The position numbers were made by a program, and so were the translations under genes. The notes under the pieces are model-generated. The model was not told the origin of the DNA and searched no databases. It saw only the letters and a list, made by a program, of their open reading frames with translations. Source: Rhizobium sp. 007 (GTDB taxonomy: Bacteria > Pseudomonadota > Alphaproteobacteria > Rhizobiales > Rhizobiaceae). Taken from it: a DNA stretch of 64,000 bases. Where the stretch lies: assembly GCF_015353075.1 (NCBI RefSeq), contig NZ_CP064187.1, positions 558,001 through 622,000 on the forward strand. Direction: 5' to 3'. Shown here piece by piece: positions 1 through 9,304 of the stretch. Within the stretch, counting starts at the first letter, position 1. The number at the start of each line of letters is the position of its first letter.

Positions 1-6
1 GCAGTT

Positions 7-1050
7 ATGGTATCCGAAGCGCCGCCGTTTTGGTGGACGAAAGCTGATTGGCGGGCATGGGCGCTCTCGCCCTTTTCCTTCCTCTATGGACGGATCGCCG
101 GCTATCGCATGACGCATGCGCGCCGCGCTTCCGTTCTCGTTCCCGTCATCTGCATCGGCAATTTCACCGTGGGCGGCGCCGGCAAGACGCCGACAGCGCT
201 GACGATCGCTCGGGCCGCCAAGGCCAAGGGTCTGCGGCCCGGCTTCCTGAGCCGTGGCTATGGCGGTTCCCTGGACGTCACCGTGGTTGTCGATCCCGCT
301 CATCATCGCGCCGTTGCCGTTGGCGACGAGCCGCTGCTGCTTGCCCGCGAGGCGATGACCGTCGTTTCCCGCCGCCGCGTCGAAGGCGCCGAGCGACTTG
401 TCAGGGAAGGGGCCGACCTCATCATCATGGATGATGGTTTCCAGAGCGCGCGGCTGGCGATCGACTATGCGCTGCTCGTCATCGACACGACGCGCGGCCT
501 GGGCAATGGGCATACGGTGCCGGGCGGTCCCGTGCGCGCGCCGATCTCCGTGCAGATGCGCTATGCCAGCGCGCTCCTGAAAGTGGGAAAGGGCAATGCC
601 GCCGATGCGATCGTCCGCATGGCTGCCCGCGCCGCGAAACCCTATTTCACCGCATCGCTGAAGGTTTGCGGAGAAAACGACCTCGCCGGTCGGAAGGTGC
701 TGGCATTTGCAGGCATTGCCGATCCGGGCAAGTTCTTCCGGACGGTGGAATCACTCGGCGCCGAAATCGCGATCGGCAGATCCTTCGGCGACCACGAACA
801 CCTGAGCGACGATGAGATGGCTGACCTGCTGTCGACCGCCGAACGCGACGACCTGCTGATCGTCACGACCTCGAAGGATTTCGTGCGGCTTGCCGGCCAC
901 CATGGCAAAGCGGAGGAACTCGCCGCCAAATGCCGGGTCATCGAAGTCGAAATGGCATTCGAAGACCCGCAGGCACCCGGCCTCATCATCGATCGTGCCA
1001 TGGAGGCCTGCCGGGAGCGGCGGCTGAGAAAAAGCCGGAAGTCCGGGTGA
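7..1050 (+). CDS. lpxK: tetraacyldisaccharide 4'-kinase
   Basis: LpxK phosphorylates the 4' position of the lipid A disaccharide precursor at the inner membrane. The 347-residue product has the family's usual length. It shows a P-loop ([10 protein letters not shown], about residues 57-66), the SRGYGG motif after it, and the conserved DDGFQ motif near residue 145. The N-terminal hydrophobic stretch around the tryptophan-rich start fits the membrane anchor of the family. The ATG at 7 lies at the window edge, so its ribosome binding site is not visible. In rhizobia the gene normally follows waaA (not in this window) and precedes DUF2093 and mutL, as here. Confidence 0.95.
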   Translation: MVSEAPPFWWTKADWRAWALSPFSFLYGRIAGYRMTHARRASVLVPVICIGNFTVGGAGKTPTALTIARAAKAKGLRPGFLSRGYGGSLDVTVVVDPAHHRAVAVGDEPLLLAREAMTVVSRRRVEGAERLVREGADLIIMDDGFQSARLAIDYALLVIDTTRGLGNGHTVPGGPVRAPISVQMRYASALLKVGKGNAADAIVRMAARAAKPYFTASLKVCGENDLAGRKVLAFAGIADPGKFFRTVESLGAEIAIGRSFGDHEHLSDDEMADLLSTAERDDLLIVTTSKDFVRLAGHHGKAEELAAKCRVIEVEMAFEDPQAPGLIIDRAMEACRERRLRKSRKSG

Positions 1051-1196
1051 GTTTGCGGGTGCGACATCGCGTGGAATCCGTCAACGATCACCGCGTCCGC
1101 CAGACGCCCTCGAAGCCGTAGCGTGCTGCCCGTGCCGCGATGCGTCGTTTCCCGCGTCTCGCGGCAGCGGGCGCTCTTTCACGAGCGTTTCCTGGA

Positions 1197-1427
1197 TCAG
1201 CGCTTCTGGTTCGGCAGAACGCCGGCGCGCTTGTCGGCTTCGAGCGAAGAAACGACGTCGGCATAGGGTTCCTGGCGGGCAACGCTCCAGTAGCGTAGCT
1301 CGTCGAGCGGGATATGCTTGCCGGTCATGGCGCAGATGACATAGGAACCCGGCGACAGGATCTGGAAATCTGCATCGAGATAGCGGATCTTCGCCTCGCG
1401 GTTTCCGTTTCCTTCAAACAAGTTCAT
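1197..1427 (-). CDS. DUF2093 domain-containing protein
   Basis: This small protein of 76 residues belongs to the DUF2093 family, which is common in Rhizobiales and has no known function. The core (MTGKHIPLDELRYWSVARQE) is typical, including the closing YWSV-RQEPYA stretch. I chose the ATG at 1427 because GGAG lies a few bases upstream; an in-frame extension to 1460 has no such support. It is convergent with lpxK and about 70 bases beyond the first codons of the family core there are no other features. The position between lpxK and mutL is the usual rhizobial arrangement. Confidence 0.85.
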   Translation of the reverse strand: MNLFEGNGNREAKIRYLDADFQILSPGSYVICAMTGKHIPLDELRYWSVARQEPYADVVSSLEADKRAGVLPNQKR

Positions 1428-1491
1428 CCTGCTCCGTTCCCTGTTGCCTTCGACTGCCAATATCGCGGCGAAGGCATTATTGCCAGCGCTT

Positions 1492-3309
1492 TCAGCTGCG
1501 TCCGAACAGCCGCTCGATATCCGACAGCTTCAGTTCGATATAGGTCGGCCGCCCGTGATTGCACTGGCCGGAGCCCGGCGTCATTTCCATCTGCCGAAGA
1601 AGCGCATTCATTTCCTCCGGCCGGAGCCTGCGGCCGGAGCGCACCGAGCCGTGGCAGGCCATGGTCGCGGCGACATATTCGAGCTTGGCCGAAAGGCCGG
1701 AGGCCGTATCCCATTCGGCAATCTCGTCGGCAAGCTGGCGGATGAGGCCCTGCGCATCGACCTCGCCGAGCATGGCCGGCGTTTCGCGAACGGCAATCGC
1801 CCCCGGCCCGAAGCGCTCGATTGCAAGCCCAAGCCCTTTGAGGCCTTCGGCATGCACCATCAGCCGGTCGCAATCCTCTTCCGGCAGGTCGACGATTTCC
1901 GGGATCAGCAGCACCTGTGATGGCAGCTGTTTCGATTGCAGCGCCTTTCGCATTGCCTCGAAGACCAGCCGCTCATGTGCGGCGTGCTGGTCGACGATGA
2001 CAAGCCCGTCATCCGTCTGCGCGACGATGTAGTTCTCGTGGATCTGCGCGCGCGCAGCGCCGAGCGGGTAACGCGGCGGCGGTTCTTCGGCTGGCCCGGG
2101 CTGCTGCCATGCCTGCGCCTGCGGTTCGGCGCGCGCAGCCGGCATGCTCAGTCCGTCGAAGGACGCCTGTGGCCTTGCGCCAAAGTCGCCGTTTGCCGTC
2201 TGAAACGGACGCGATGGGGACGTCCCGGCCGACCATGCGGCTTGCGCTGGCCGCTGGTAGCCAGGCTGGAAACCCGACCTGAAGGAGCGCAGCATACCGT
2301 CCGCGCCAGTCGTTGCCGCCCGGCTTCCGTCACGCGCCAGCGCCTCGCGCACCGCGCCGACGATCAACCCGCGCACGAGGCCCGGATCGCGGAAGCGCAC
2401 GTCCGACTTGGCCGGATGCACGTTGACATCCACCAGCGCCGGATCGAGCGACAGCGACAAGACAGCCACCGGATAGCGTCCGGCCGGGATCGTCTCGGCA
2501 TAGGCGCCGCGGATCGCCGAAAGGATCAGTTTGTCCTGGACCGGCCGGCCGTTGACGAAGGCATATTGATGGGCGGAGTTGCCGCGGTTGAAGGTCGGTA
2601 CGCCGGCAAAGCCGGTGAGAGCGATGCCTTCGCGCTCGGCGTCGAGTTCGATCGCGTTATCGCGGAATTCCTTGCCGAGCACCTGCGCCATGCGCGCCAG
2701 ATGATCCTCTCCGGTTGCCGGAAATTCGAGCGTGCTGCGATCGGTGCCGGACAGGACGAAGCGCACGCCGGGAAAGGCGATCGCCATGCGCTTGACGACT
2801 TCCGTGATGGCCGCAGCTTCCGCCTTCTCTGTCTTCAGGAACTTCAATCGCGCAGGTGTTGCGAAAAAGAGATCGCGCACTTCGACGATCGTGCCCGGAT
2901 TGGAGGCCGAGGGCCTCAGATGCAGGACCTTGCCGCCCGCGACGGCAATCTCGGTGCCGCCCGCACTATCCTTGCGGCGGCTGGAAATACTGAGCTTCGC
3001 CACGGAACCGATCGAAGGCAGCGCTTCGCCACGAAAGCCGAGCGTGCGGATGTCGTCAAGCGTCGTGGAAATCTTCGAGGTACAATGCCGCTTCACGGCA
3101 AGTTCGAGATCGGCTGCATCCATGCCGGAGCCGTTGTCGCTGATCCGCAGTAAGCCTTTGCCGCCGCCGGACGTGGCGATCTCGATACGGGTGGCGCCGG
3201 CATCCAGTGCATTTTCGATCAGCTCCTTCGCCGCGCTCGCCGGGCGTTCGATGACTTCGCCGGCAGCGATCTGGTTGATGAGCGTTTCGGAGAGTTGTCT
3301 GATGGCCAT
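1492..3309 (-). CDS. mutL: DNA mismatch repair protein MutL
   Basis: MutL couples mismatch recognition by MutS to strand removal. The N-terminal GHKL ATPase is complete: [12 protein letters not shown], the DNGSGM motif and [14 protein letters not shown]. After a proline/alanine-rich linker (about residues 340-420) the C-terminal dimerisation domain carries [12 protein letters not shown], which fits the DQHA(x)2E(x)4E endonuclease motif of MutL proteins from species that lack MutH. A metal-site motif follows as CNHGRP, where CPHGRP is more usual, and ACHGS. This predicts a nicking MutL. The 605-residue length is normal, and the ATG at 3309 begins with the conserved start of the family. Confidence 0.96.
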   Translation of the reverse strand: MAIRQLSETLINQIAAGEVIERPASAAKELIENALDAGATRIEIATSGGGKGLLRISDNGSGMDAADLELAVKRHCTSKISTTLDDIRTLGFRGEALPSIGSVAKLSISSRRKDSAGGTEIAVAGGKVLHLRPSASNPGTIVEVRDLFFATPARLKFLKTEKAEAAAITEVVKRMAIAFPGVRFVLSGTDRSTLEFPATGEDHLARMAQVLGKEFRDNAIELDAEREGIALTGFAGVPTFNRGNSAHQYAFVNGRPVQDKLILSAIRGAYAETIPAGRYPVAVLSLSLDPALVDVNVHPAKSDVRFRDPGLVRGLIVGAVREALARDGSRAATTGADGMLRSFRSGFQPGYQRPAQAAWSAGTSPSRPFQTANGDFGARPQASFDGLSMPAARAEPQAQAWQQPGPAEEPPPRYPLGAARAQIHENYIVAQTDDGLVIVDQHAAHERLVFEAMRKALQSKQLPSQVLLIPEIVDLPEEDCDRLMVHAEGLKGLGLAIERFGPGAIAVRETPAMLGEVDAQGLIRQLADEIAEWDTASGLSAKLEYVAATMACHGSVRSGRRLRPEEMNALLRQMEMTPGSGQCNHGRPTYIELKLSDIERLFGRS

Positions 3310-3395
3310 GCGCCATTTTCGTGGATTCGCGGGTTCGAGGGAAGGGCGAAAACGCTGCGCCCGTGGACCATGTGTTTTCCCCGTGAATTGGGGTG

Positions 3396-3417
3396 CTTAA
3401 CGTTAAGCCGCCGTTAG
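3396..3417. promoter_or_regulatory. palindrome and CtrA-like half-sites upstream of the PAS/receiver gene
   Basis: CTTAACGTTAAG at 3396-3407 is a perfect 12-base palindrome. It overlaps TTAA-N7-TTAG (3403-3417), one mismatch from the CtrA consensus TTAA-N7-TTAA. It lies about 60-80 bases before the next gene on the plus strand and about 90-110 bases before mutL on the other. Regulation by CtrA is inference only. Confidence 0.3.
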
Positions 3418-3474
3418 GAGAAAGCTGGCATTTTGATCGCACACAACCAGACAGTGCTATGAAATCGGACAGAT

Positions 3475-5211
3475 GTGGGACGTGAAGGAATGAGTGCCGG
3501 CTTCGAAAAGGCGGACGCATCATCCGTGAGCGATGAGATGCCGGCCGAAATCGACCTGCAGGCTGCGCTCTTCGATGCCTTTTCGGACGGCCTCTCGGCC
3601 GCCCTCATCATCTACGACAAGAACGATCAGATGATCTTCGCGAGCCGCCAGGTGCTCGATTTCTTCCCGATTTCGTCCGTGATGCTGAAGCCTGGAACCC
3701 GGCTTCGCGATTTTCTCGGCGCCGTCTACGACACCGGCGTGCGTCAGCAATATGCGGCCAGGCAGGCGGGCATACCGCTCGGTCGCGAGGATTGGCTGTC
3801 CCAGAAGATTGCCTCGCATTGGCGCGAGCGCTTCGAAATCGTCGAGCGCCATGGCAGCGACCGCTGGATCCGTCTGGTCAAGCGTCGTCTGCCGAGCGGC
3901 TATTGCGTATCGATCATTTCCAATATTTCCGAGGAGAAGAAGCGTGAGGAGCAGTGGCGCGCCGATCTCGAACGTGTGCAGCTGACCGAGGATATACTCG
4001 ACAATCTGCCGTTCCCGCTCTTCGTCAAGGATCGCAACCTCACCTACGTCGCCGTCAACATCGCCTTCTGCGAGAAGTACCAGACGACTGTCGAGGAGGT
4101 GCTCGGCCGCAAGAGCGGGGATCTCTTCTCTCCCGAAGTCGCCAAGCGCTTCGAGGAGAGCGACCGACATGTTCTGGAAACCGGCGAGATGTCCGTCGTG
4201 CGGCAGCGGCAGGTCGCCCGCGACGGTTCGGAGCGCGACATCGTCAGCCGCAAGCATCGCATCGGCAAGCCGGGACGCTACTTTATCGTATCCACGATGC
4301 AGGATCTGCCGCGCGACGGCGCCGATCTCGACGAGTTCGACCAGGCAACGTCCGTCACCACCTCCAGCAGTCAATCCTATCGCCGCGCCTATGTGCCGCT
4401 GAATGGCGATCACGAGCGCCGGCCGCCGGCCGCGATGGAAACGATCGTTCCGGAGAATTTCTCCGGCCGCAAGATCCTCGTCGTCACCGGCGACCTCGCT
4501 GCTGAAACCGCCGCCCTCCGCACGCTTTCGAAATACGGTTTCGAGGCCTGCTCCGTTCGCGGCGAAGACGAGGAAGAGCGCTTCCTTGAGATCGCAACCT
4601 CGTCCGGCATCGCGCTGGATCTTCTGATCGTCGACAATCAGATGGGCATGCGCTGCCTGGAACTTGCCGGACAATACGGCATCCCGGCGCTGGTCATGGA
4701 TGGTTTCCAGCTTGCCAACGAGCTCACCTTCCAGATCGCCCGCCACTTCAACCGCAACAACCGCATCGCGCCGGAAGGCGAGGCCGACTGGGAAATCAAT
4801 ACGTCTTCCGAGATGGATTTCCTGGAGGTGCTCGTGGCGGAAGACAACGACATCAACCAGATTGTCTTTTCCCAGATACTGGAAGGACTGGGTTACCGCT
4901 ACCTGATCGCAGCCAGCGGCGACGAAGCAGTGCGCCTCTGGGCGGAATACAGGCCGCATATCGTGCTGATGGACATTTCACTGCCGGGATTGAACGGTTT
5001 CGAGGCGGCGCGCATGATCCGCCAGATGGAAGACAAGCACCCGCATAAGACGCCGATCGTCGGCGTCCTGACGCAGGCATTCGAGCGGGATCGCGCCGAA
5101 TGCGCGAAGGCCGGCATGGATGACGTCATCATGAAGCCCGTCAGTCCGGACATACTGGAAACGCTGTTCCAGAAGCATCTCGCTGCCGAGCCGCTGCGGG
5201 CGCACGTCTGA
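3475..5211 (+). CDS. PAS domain / response-regulator receiver protein without a kinase core
   Basis: A 578-residue cytoplasmic signalling protein. Two PAS-like domains lie at about residues 30-155 and 165-280 (the second begins DNLPFPLFVKDRNLTYVAVN). A degenerate receiver-like stretch follows at about 323-425, then a complete receiver domain at about 448-570 with the acidic pair in AEDND, phospho-acceptor Asp500 (LMDISLPG), the Thr of GVLTQAF and the Lys of IMKPVSP. No HisKA or HATPase segment is present, so it cannot phosphorylate itself in the usual way. The start is uncertain: GTG at 3475 has GGA upstream at a normal distance; ATG at 3490 has GAAGGA directly abutting it. Partner unknown. 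Confidence 0.85.
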   Translation: MGREGMSAGFEKADASSVSDEMPAEIDLQAALFDAFSDGLSAALIIYDKNDQMIFASRQVLDFFPISSVMLKPGTRLRDFLGAVYDTGVRQQYAARQAGIPLGREDWLSQKIASHWRERFEIVERHGSDRWIRLVKRRLPSGYCVSIISNISEEKKREEQWRADLERVQLTEDILDNLPFPLFVKDRNLTYVAVNIAFCEKYQTTVEEVLGRKSGDLFSPEVAKRFEESDRHVLETGEMSVVRQRQVARDGSERDIVSRKHRIGKPGRYFIVSTMQDLPRDGADLDEFDQATSVTTSSSQSYRRAYVPLNGDHERRPPAAMETIVPENFSGRKILVVTGDLAAETAALRTLSKYGFEACSVRGEDEEERFLEIATSSGIALDLLIVDNQMGMRCLELAGQYGIPALVMDGFQLANELTFQIARHFNRNNRIAPEGEADWEINTSSEMDFLEVLVAEDNDINQIVFSQILEGLGYRYLIAASGDEAVRLWAEYRPHIVLMDISLPGLNGFEAARMIRQMEDKHPHKTPIVGVLTQAFERDRAECAKAGMDDVIMKPVSPDILETLFQKHLAAEPLRAHV

Positions 5212-5317
5212 GCGCCGTCAACTTCTCAAATCTGGGGCATCATCTGAGCCGCTATCGGTTTGTTAAGACTTGCCCACCATTCTTCCGGGAGGGAGTGACG
5301 AAATCTCAGGTTGAATA

Positions 5318-6679
5318 ATGAAGCCGGCGGACATACCCTTCTTGCCTGTGAGCCAGAATGAGCTTCAGGCCATGGCTTACACCGATCCGCTGACCGGGCT
5401 CGGCAACCGCCATCGCATGCGCGACAGGGTCAGTCAGATTTCCACGGAACGCGCAAGCGATCCGGCTCCCTTCACCATCGGCATCGCCAACCTCGATTCC
5501 TTCAAGCCGATCAACGATCTTTTCGGCTCTGCAGCCGGTGACGAAATTCTATGCCAGGTCGCCCACCGCCTGAAGGCATGTATACCGGATGGCGCGCTGG
5601 TCACCCGCCACGACGGCGACGAATTCGCTTTCGTGCTGCCGCTGATCTTCGAGCGCGCAAGCGCTGAAAAGTTCGGCCAGATGATCCGCGAGGTGCTGTC
5701 GGCGCCCTATGATCTCGGCGACCGCAACGTGCGGCTTTCCGCCTCCTTCGGCTTTGCCATCTATCCTTTCGCCGGTGCGGAGTTCGATGAGCTTTTGAAA
5801 AGCGCCGAAACCGCTCTCTATCGCTCGAAGCGCCGCGGCCGCAGCCAGATCACCGTCTATTCGCGCGAGATCGCGCAGGAGATGAAGCGCGCAACACAGC
5901 TCGAGCAGGCGCTTCGAAATGCCATCATCTCAGACGCCATCGACGTGCATTTCCAGCCGATCGTCTCTCTGTCGAACAATCAGGTGGTCGGCTTCGAGGC
6001 CCTGGCGCGCTGGAACGATGCGGACCTCGGCTTCGTTTCGCCGGGCGTTTTCGTGCCGCTCGCCGAAGAGCGCGGCTTCATCGACGCGCTGTCGGAAACC
6101 TTGCTTCGAAAGGCTGCCGAAGCGGCACTCTCCTGGCCGCGCGAACTATTCCTGTCGTTCAACCTGTCCTCCGCCCAGCTCATGGATCCAGGCACAAGCA
6201 GCAACGTGCTCTCCATCCTCGGTCGCGTCGGCTTAGACCCGCACCGTTTGGAGTTGGAAATCACCGAAACGGCGGTTATGAGTTCCACCGATACCGCCCA
6301 CCGCATCCTTTCCGATCTTCGGCAGGCAGGCGTGCGCATCTCGCTCGACGATTTCGGCACCGGTCAATCGAGCCTCGGGCGCCTTCGCGACTTCATCTTC
6401 GACAAGGTGAAGATCGACCGCGCCTTCGTCTCGCGCATCAATTCAGACCGCGCCTCCGAGCATATCATCAAGGCGATCCTGACGATGTGCGAAGGCCTCG
6501 ATCTCGAAGTGGTTGCCGAGGGCATCGAAGATTATTCGGAGGCCGTGAAGCTGCGGTCGCTCGGCTGCGGCATGGGGCAGGGCTACCATTTCGGCAAGCC
6601 CGCCGATGGCATCGCCACATTGCGCTTCCTCCACGAAAACTATTACGACTCGGCCGCTATCGATCGCGTGTCGGCCTGA
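5318..6679 (+). CDS. GGDEF-EAL domain protein (cyclic-di-GMP turnover)
   Basis: A 453-residue soluble protein with an N-terminal GGDEF domain and a C-terminal EAL domain, and no membrane segment. The active-site loop of the first domain reads DGDEF (residues 99-103), so the first glycine is replaced; cyclase activity may be reduced or lost. The EAL domain looks intact: EAL at 227-229, FNLSSAQL, ELEITETAVM, DDFGTG, KIDRAFV and AEGIED...QGYHFG are all in place, which supports c-di-GMP phosphodiesterase activity. It follows the PAS/receiver gene by about 105 bases in the same direction, so a shared signalling role is possible but not shown. Confidence 0.92.
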   Translation: MKPADIPFLPVSQNELQAMAYTDPLTGLGNRHRMRDRVSQISTERASDPAPFTIGIANLDSFKPINDLFGSAAGDEILCQVAHRLKACIPDGALVTRHDGDEFAFVLPLIFERASAEKFGQMIREVLSAPYDLGDRNVRLSASFGFAIYPFAGAEFDELLKSAETALYRSKRRGRSQITVYSREIAQEMKRATQLEQALRNAIISDAIDVHFQPIVSLSNNQVVGFEALARWNDADLGFVSPGVFVPLAEERGFIDALSETLLRKAAEAALSWPRELFLSFNLSSAQLMDPGTSSNVLSILGRVGLDPHRLELEITETAVMSSTDTAHRILSDLRQAGVRISLDDFGTGQSSLGRLRDFIFDKVKIDRAFVSRINSDRASEHIIKAILTMCEGLDLEVVAEGIEDYSEAVKLRSLGCGMGQGYHFGKPADGIATLRFLHENYYDSAAIDRVSA

Positions 6680-6828
6680 TGCCTGCGCAAGCCGCATCAA
6701 AGGCTGTTTTCGCGCCGCCGTCAGACGTCGCAATCTGTCCCGCCTTGCGCCACATGATCTTTTTGCTCAAGCACCTCACGTTGACGTCCGTGCGGCAATC
6801 TAGGCCCTGCGCTTTTGATCTCTTCTGT

Positions 6829-6863
6829 AGAAAACGGCGGCGCCCGATCGGGGCACCGCCGCC
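6829..6863 (-). terminator. intrinsic terminator of the PRC-barrel gene
   Basis: Read on the minus strand, GGCGGTGCCC and GGGCGCCGCC pair around a CGATC loop and are followed by GTTTTCT. It lies just beyond the stop codon of the PRC-barrel gene. Confidence 0.65.
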
Positions 6864-6886
6864 TACACTATACGCTCCGCGCGGGA

Positions 6887-7489
6887 TTATTTATTGGTCG
6901 AACCCGTAGCTGTCGGGTCTGACGGCATCGTGCCCGAAGGCGCCGGAGCCTTTTCAGCGGCCAGAGCCTGCAGGGTCTTGAATTCCGGAGCGGCCTTCAG
7001 AGAATCTGCCGTTTCCGAGGTCGTCAGCTTCAGGCTGCCGTCCTGCGTGTTCTGGGCAGCGGTGATCTTGTCCATCGGCACTGCAACGTTCTTTTCACCG
7101 ATACCAATGAAGCCGCCAACACCGATCACAGCAGCAACCAAGCCGCCGTCCTTCTTCATGATCAGGTCGTTGACCTCACCGATGCTTTCGTTCTCGCCGG
7201 TATAGACAGACTGGCCAATATAGGAATTGGCGCTGATCTGGTCTGCACCCTGTTCTGTCAGGTATCCGCCTGCCTCGGCCGTATCAGTCGACGGAGCCGG
7301 AGCCGGAGCCTGGGCGTCACCAGCCGGAGCGGTTGCATCCGGCATCTTTGGTGCTGCCGGGTCGGCCGGAGCCGTCTGGGTTGCATCAGGGGTGGCCGGC
7401 TGCGGTGCAGTCTGCGAGAACGCCGCCGGCGCGAAAGCCGTGGCAAACAAGGCGCCAGCGGCAACGGTCGTCAAAAGTTTGCGTGTCAT
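6887..7489 (-). CDS. secreted PRC-barrel domain protein
   Basis: A 200-residue exported protein. The N-terminus is a clear signal peptide (MTRKLLTTVAAGALFATAFAP, cut probably after AFS). A proline/alanine/threonine-rich segment covers about residues 26-70, followed by a PRC-barrel domain (about 80-165: NSYIGQSVYTGENESIGEVN, then DGGLVAAVIGVGGFIGIGEK). The tail is again low-complexity. PRC-barrel proteins of this layout are abundant in rhizobia and are periplasmic or envelope-associated; their role is not established. Transcribed alone, with its own terminator. Confidence 0.85.
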   Translation of the reverse strand: MTRKLLTTVAAGALFATAFAPAAFSQTAPQPATPDATQTAPADPAAPKMPDATAPAGDAQAPAPAPSTDTAEAGGYLTEQGADQISANSYIGQSVYTGENESIGEVNDLIMKKDGGLVAAVIGVGGFIGIGEKNVAVPMDKITAAQNTQDGSLKLTTSETADSLKAAPEFKTLQALAAEKAPAPSGTMPSDPTATGSTNK

Positions 7490-7766
7490 TTCGAACCTAC
7501 CTTTGTGTTCCTCGATTGGTCTTAAGCGCGGCCGCCGGTTTTGTTCTTTGGCGTCTTTTTCCGTGCCGGTTCAAAAGGAAAATGACTGGATAGGCTTTTA
7601 GTTCCGGGAACGAATACGGAAAGTTCGATGATCTTCGCAAAATTCTATCGAAATGCGTGTGATTTTGACGGCTACAACAAAGCGCGGCGGCTTTTGTTCG
7701 ACCGGAATGAAGATGGACTGAAGGCATTTCGCCTTCAGCTTGCTTCAAACGTCCGCGTTGCGTTGT

Positions 7767-8654
7767 TCAGAGCACGTAGACTGGGTCGAAAACGCCTTTT
7801 ACCGCCACACCAAGCTCCAGCAGCGCACCAGCTTGCGGCTGCGACGAGCGCGCGGTGTCGTCGAGCCCTTCCCAGGCGGTTGTCACCGCCAGCCGGTCCG
7901 CATTGACGCCGATAAAGGCTGGGCAGGAGGGTTGTGCGGCAGGAACCTTGTAACGGGCGATGCGCAGGCCGTCCGGGCTGTACCGGTCGACGACGCCTGC
8001 ACCCCAGCGTGCGTTCCAGATATAGCCATCCGAATCGCAGACGGAACCGTCGATGCCGCCGGGATCATCCATGCTGTCGACCATGACGATCGGCTCGCCC
8101 GTCGGAAGCCCGGTCTGCGGATCGACCATGACGCGCATGAGACGGCTGATGCGCGTGTCCGTGTAATAGCCGATCGTGCCGTCGGGCGAAAAGCAGATCG
8201 AATTGGGAATGCTGATGCCGCTGAAGATCTTCGTCACCCTGCCACCGGCGACGTGATAGATCGCGCCTGCCTGGGGTTCCGCCCGTTTGCTCATCGTGCT
8301 GATCCACAGTGCGCCGGATGGGTGCGTGCGGCCGTCGTTCGAGCGGTTTTCCGGGTTGTCGTTTTCGAATGCGGCATAGAAGGTCAGATTGCCGCTGCCA
8401 ATATCGCGGACGAAAAGTCCTTCTTCGGTTGCGAGCAGCTGGCGGTTGGCGTCGATGCGTGCGAGCACGCTCGCCATCATCGGAAGCGGATGCACCTTCT
8501 TTTTTTCGGTGGTGAGGTTCAGTTCGTGCAGTTCCTTGCCGAGAATATTGAACCACCAGACGGTGTCGGTATCCGGATCGTAGGTCGGGCCTTCGCCAAG
8601 TACCGAACTGGTATTGCAAAGCGTCTTGCCCTCGAACTCGTAAATCTCAGTCAT
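7767..8654 (-). CDS. SMP-30/gluconolactonase-family sugar lactonase
   Basis: A 295-residue six-bladed beta-propeller enzyme of the SMP-30/LRE family that hydrolyses aldonolactones. Metal-binding positions expected in the family are present: the Glu of LGEGPTYD, the Asn of IPNSICFSPDG and the Asp of GGIDGSVCDSDGYIW. It is the last gene of a four-gene operon and starts four bases after dgoA ends, with GGAG upstream of its ATG. In this setting the substrate is most likely galactono-lactone made by the SDR dehydrogenase; other sugar lactones cannot be excluded from sequence. Confidence 0.9.
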   Translation of the reverse strand: MTEIYEFEGKTLCNTSSVLGEGPTYDPDTDTVWWFNILGKELHELNLTTEKKKVHPLPMMASVLARIDANRQLLATEEGLFVRDIGSGNLTFYAAFENDNPENRSNDGRTHPSGALWISTMSKRAEPQAGAIYHVAGGRVTKIFSGISIPNSICFSPDGTIGYYTDTRISRLMRVMVDPQTGLPTGEPIVMVDSMDDPGGIDGSVCDSDGYIWNARWGAGVVDRYSPDGLRIARYKVPAAQPSCPAFIGVNADRLAVTTAWEGLDDTARSSQPQAGALLELGVAVKGVFDPVYVL

Positions 8655-8658
8655 ATGC

Positions 8659-9294
8659 CTACGCTCCTACGGCTGCGTCATAGGCGTAAATGGTGGCCTT
8701 GGCGCGCTCGGCAACCTCTGCGGCCGTCATTCCGGGCTTGTAAATGCTGGTGCCGAGGCCGAAGGCCAGAATGCCCGCTTTCGTGTAGTCCGCGAAATTT
8801 TTGTCGGAGACGCCGCCGACCGCCGCGATCACCAGTTCGGGCGGCAGAATGGCGCGGATGGCCGTGATGCCCGAAGGACCGAGCACGCTGGCGGGGAAGA
8901 ACTTCAGGCCGGTTGCCCCGGCGCGGGCGGCGGCGAGCGCCTCGGTCGGCGTGAAGACGCCCGGCATCGAGACCATGCCGTAGCTGCGCGCGCGAATGAT
9001 GACGTCAGGCTCGACATTCGGTGTGACGAGCAGCTTGCCACCGGCATTGTGAAGGCTGTCGACAGCATCGACCGTCAACACGGTGCCCGCGCCGATCAGG
9101 CATTCCGGCGGCGCCATTTTCGCAGCGATCTCGATGGATTTGAAAGGGTCGGGCGAGTTCAGCGGGATTTCGATCGCGGCGAGGCCGTTCTCGATCAGTG
9201 CGCCGACGACGCTTTCGGTTTCCTCCGGCTTGATGCCGCGGAGAATGGCGATGAGCGGACGCTTCATGGAGGGAAAGGGAATGCGGTTGATCAT
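8659..9294 (-). CDS. dgoA: 2-dehydro-3-deoxy-6-phosphogalactonate aldolase
   Basis: A 211-residue class I aldolase of the KDPG/KDPGal family, cleaving 2-dehydro-3-deoxy-6-phosphogalactonate to pyruvate and glyceraldehyde 3-phosphate. The barrel shows ILRGIKPEE, IGAGTVL and the Schiff-base lysine in LKFFPASVLGP. The ATG at 9294 was chosen because GAGGAAA precedes it; the reading frame is open further upstream but that part is not conserved and runs into dgoK. Pairing with dgoK makes the galactonate isomer the likelier substrate rather than KDPG of the Entner-Doudoroff route. Confidence 0.93.
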   Translation of the reverse strand: MINRIPFPSMKRPLIAILRGIKPEETESVVGALIENGLAAIEIPLNSPDPFKSIEIAAKMAPPECLIGAGTVLTVDAVDSLHNAGGKLLVTPNVEPDVIIRARSYGMVSMPGVFTPTEALAAARAGATGLKFFPASVLGPSGITAIRAILPPELVIAAVGGVSDKNFADYTKAGILAFGLGTSIYKPGMTAAEVAERAKATIYAYDAAVGA

Positions 9295-9304
9295 GAGAAT
9301 TTCC

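Noticed and set aside
3520..4959. Minus-strand open frame of 479 codons opposite the PAS/receiver gene
   Set aside because: Antisense to a gene with clear PAS and receiver motifs; no recognisable family.
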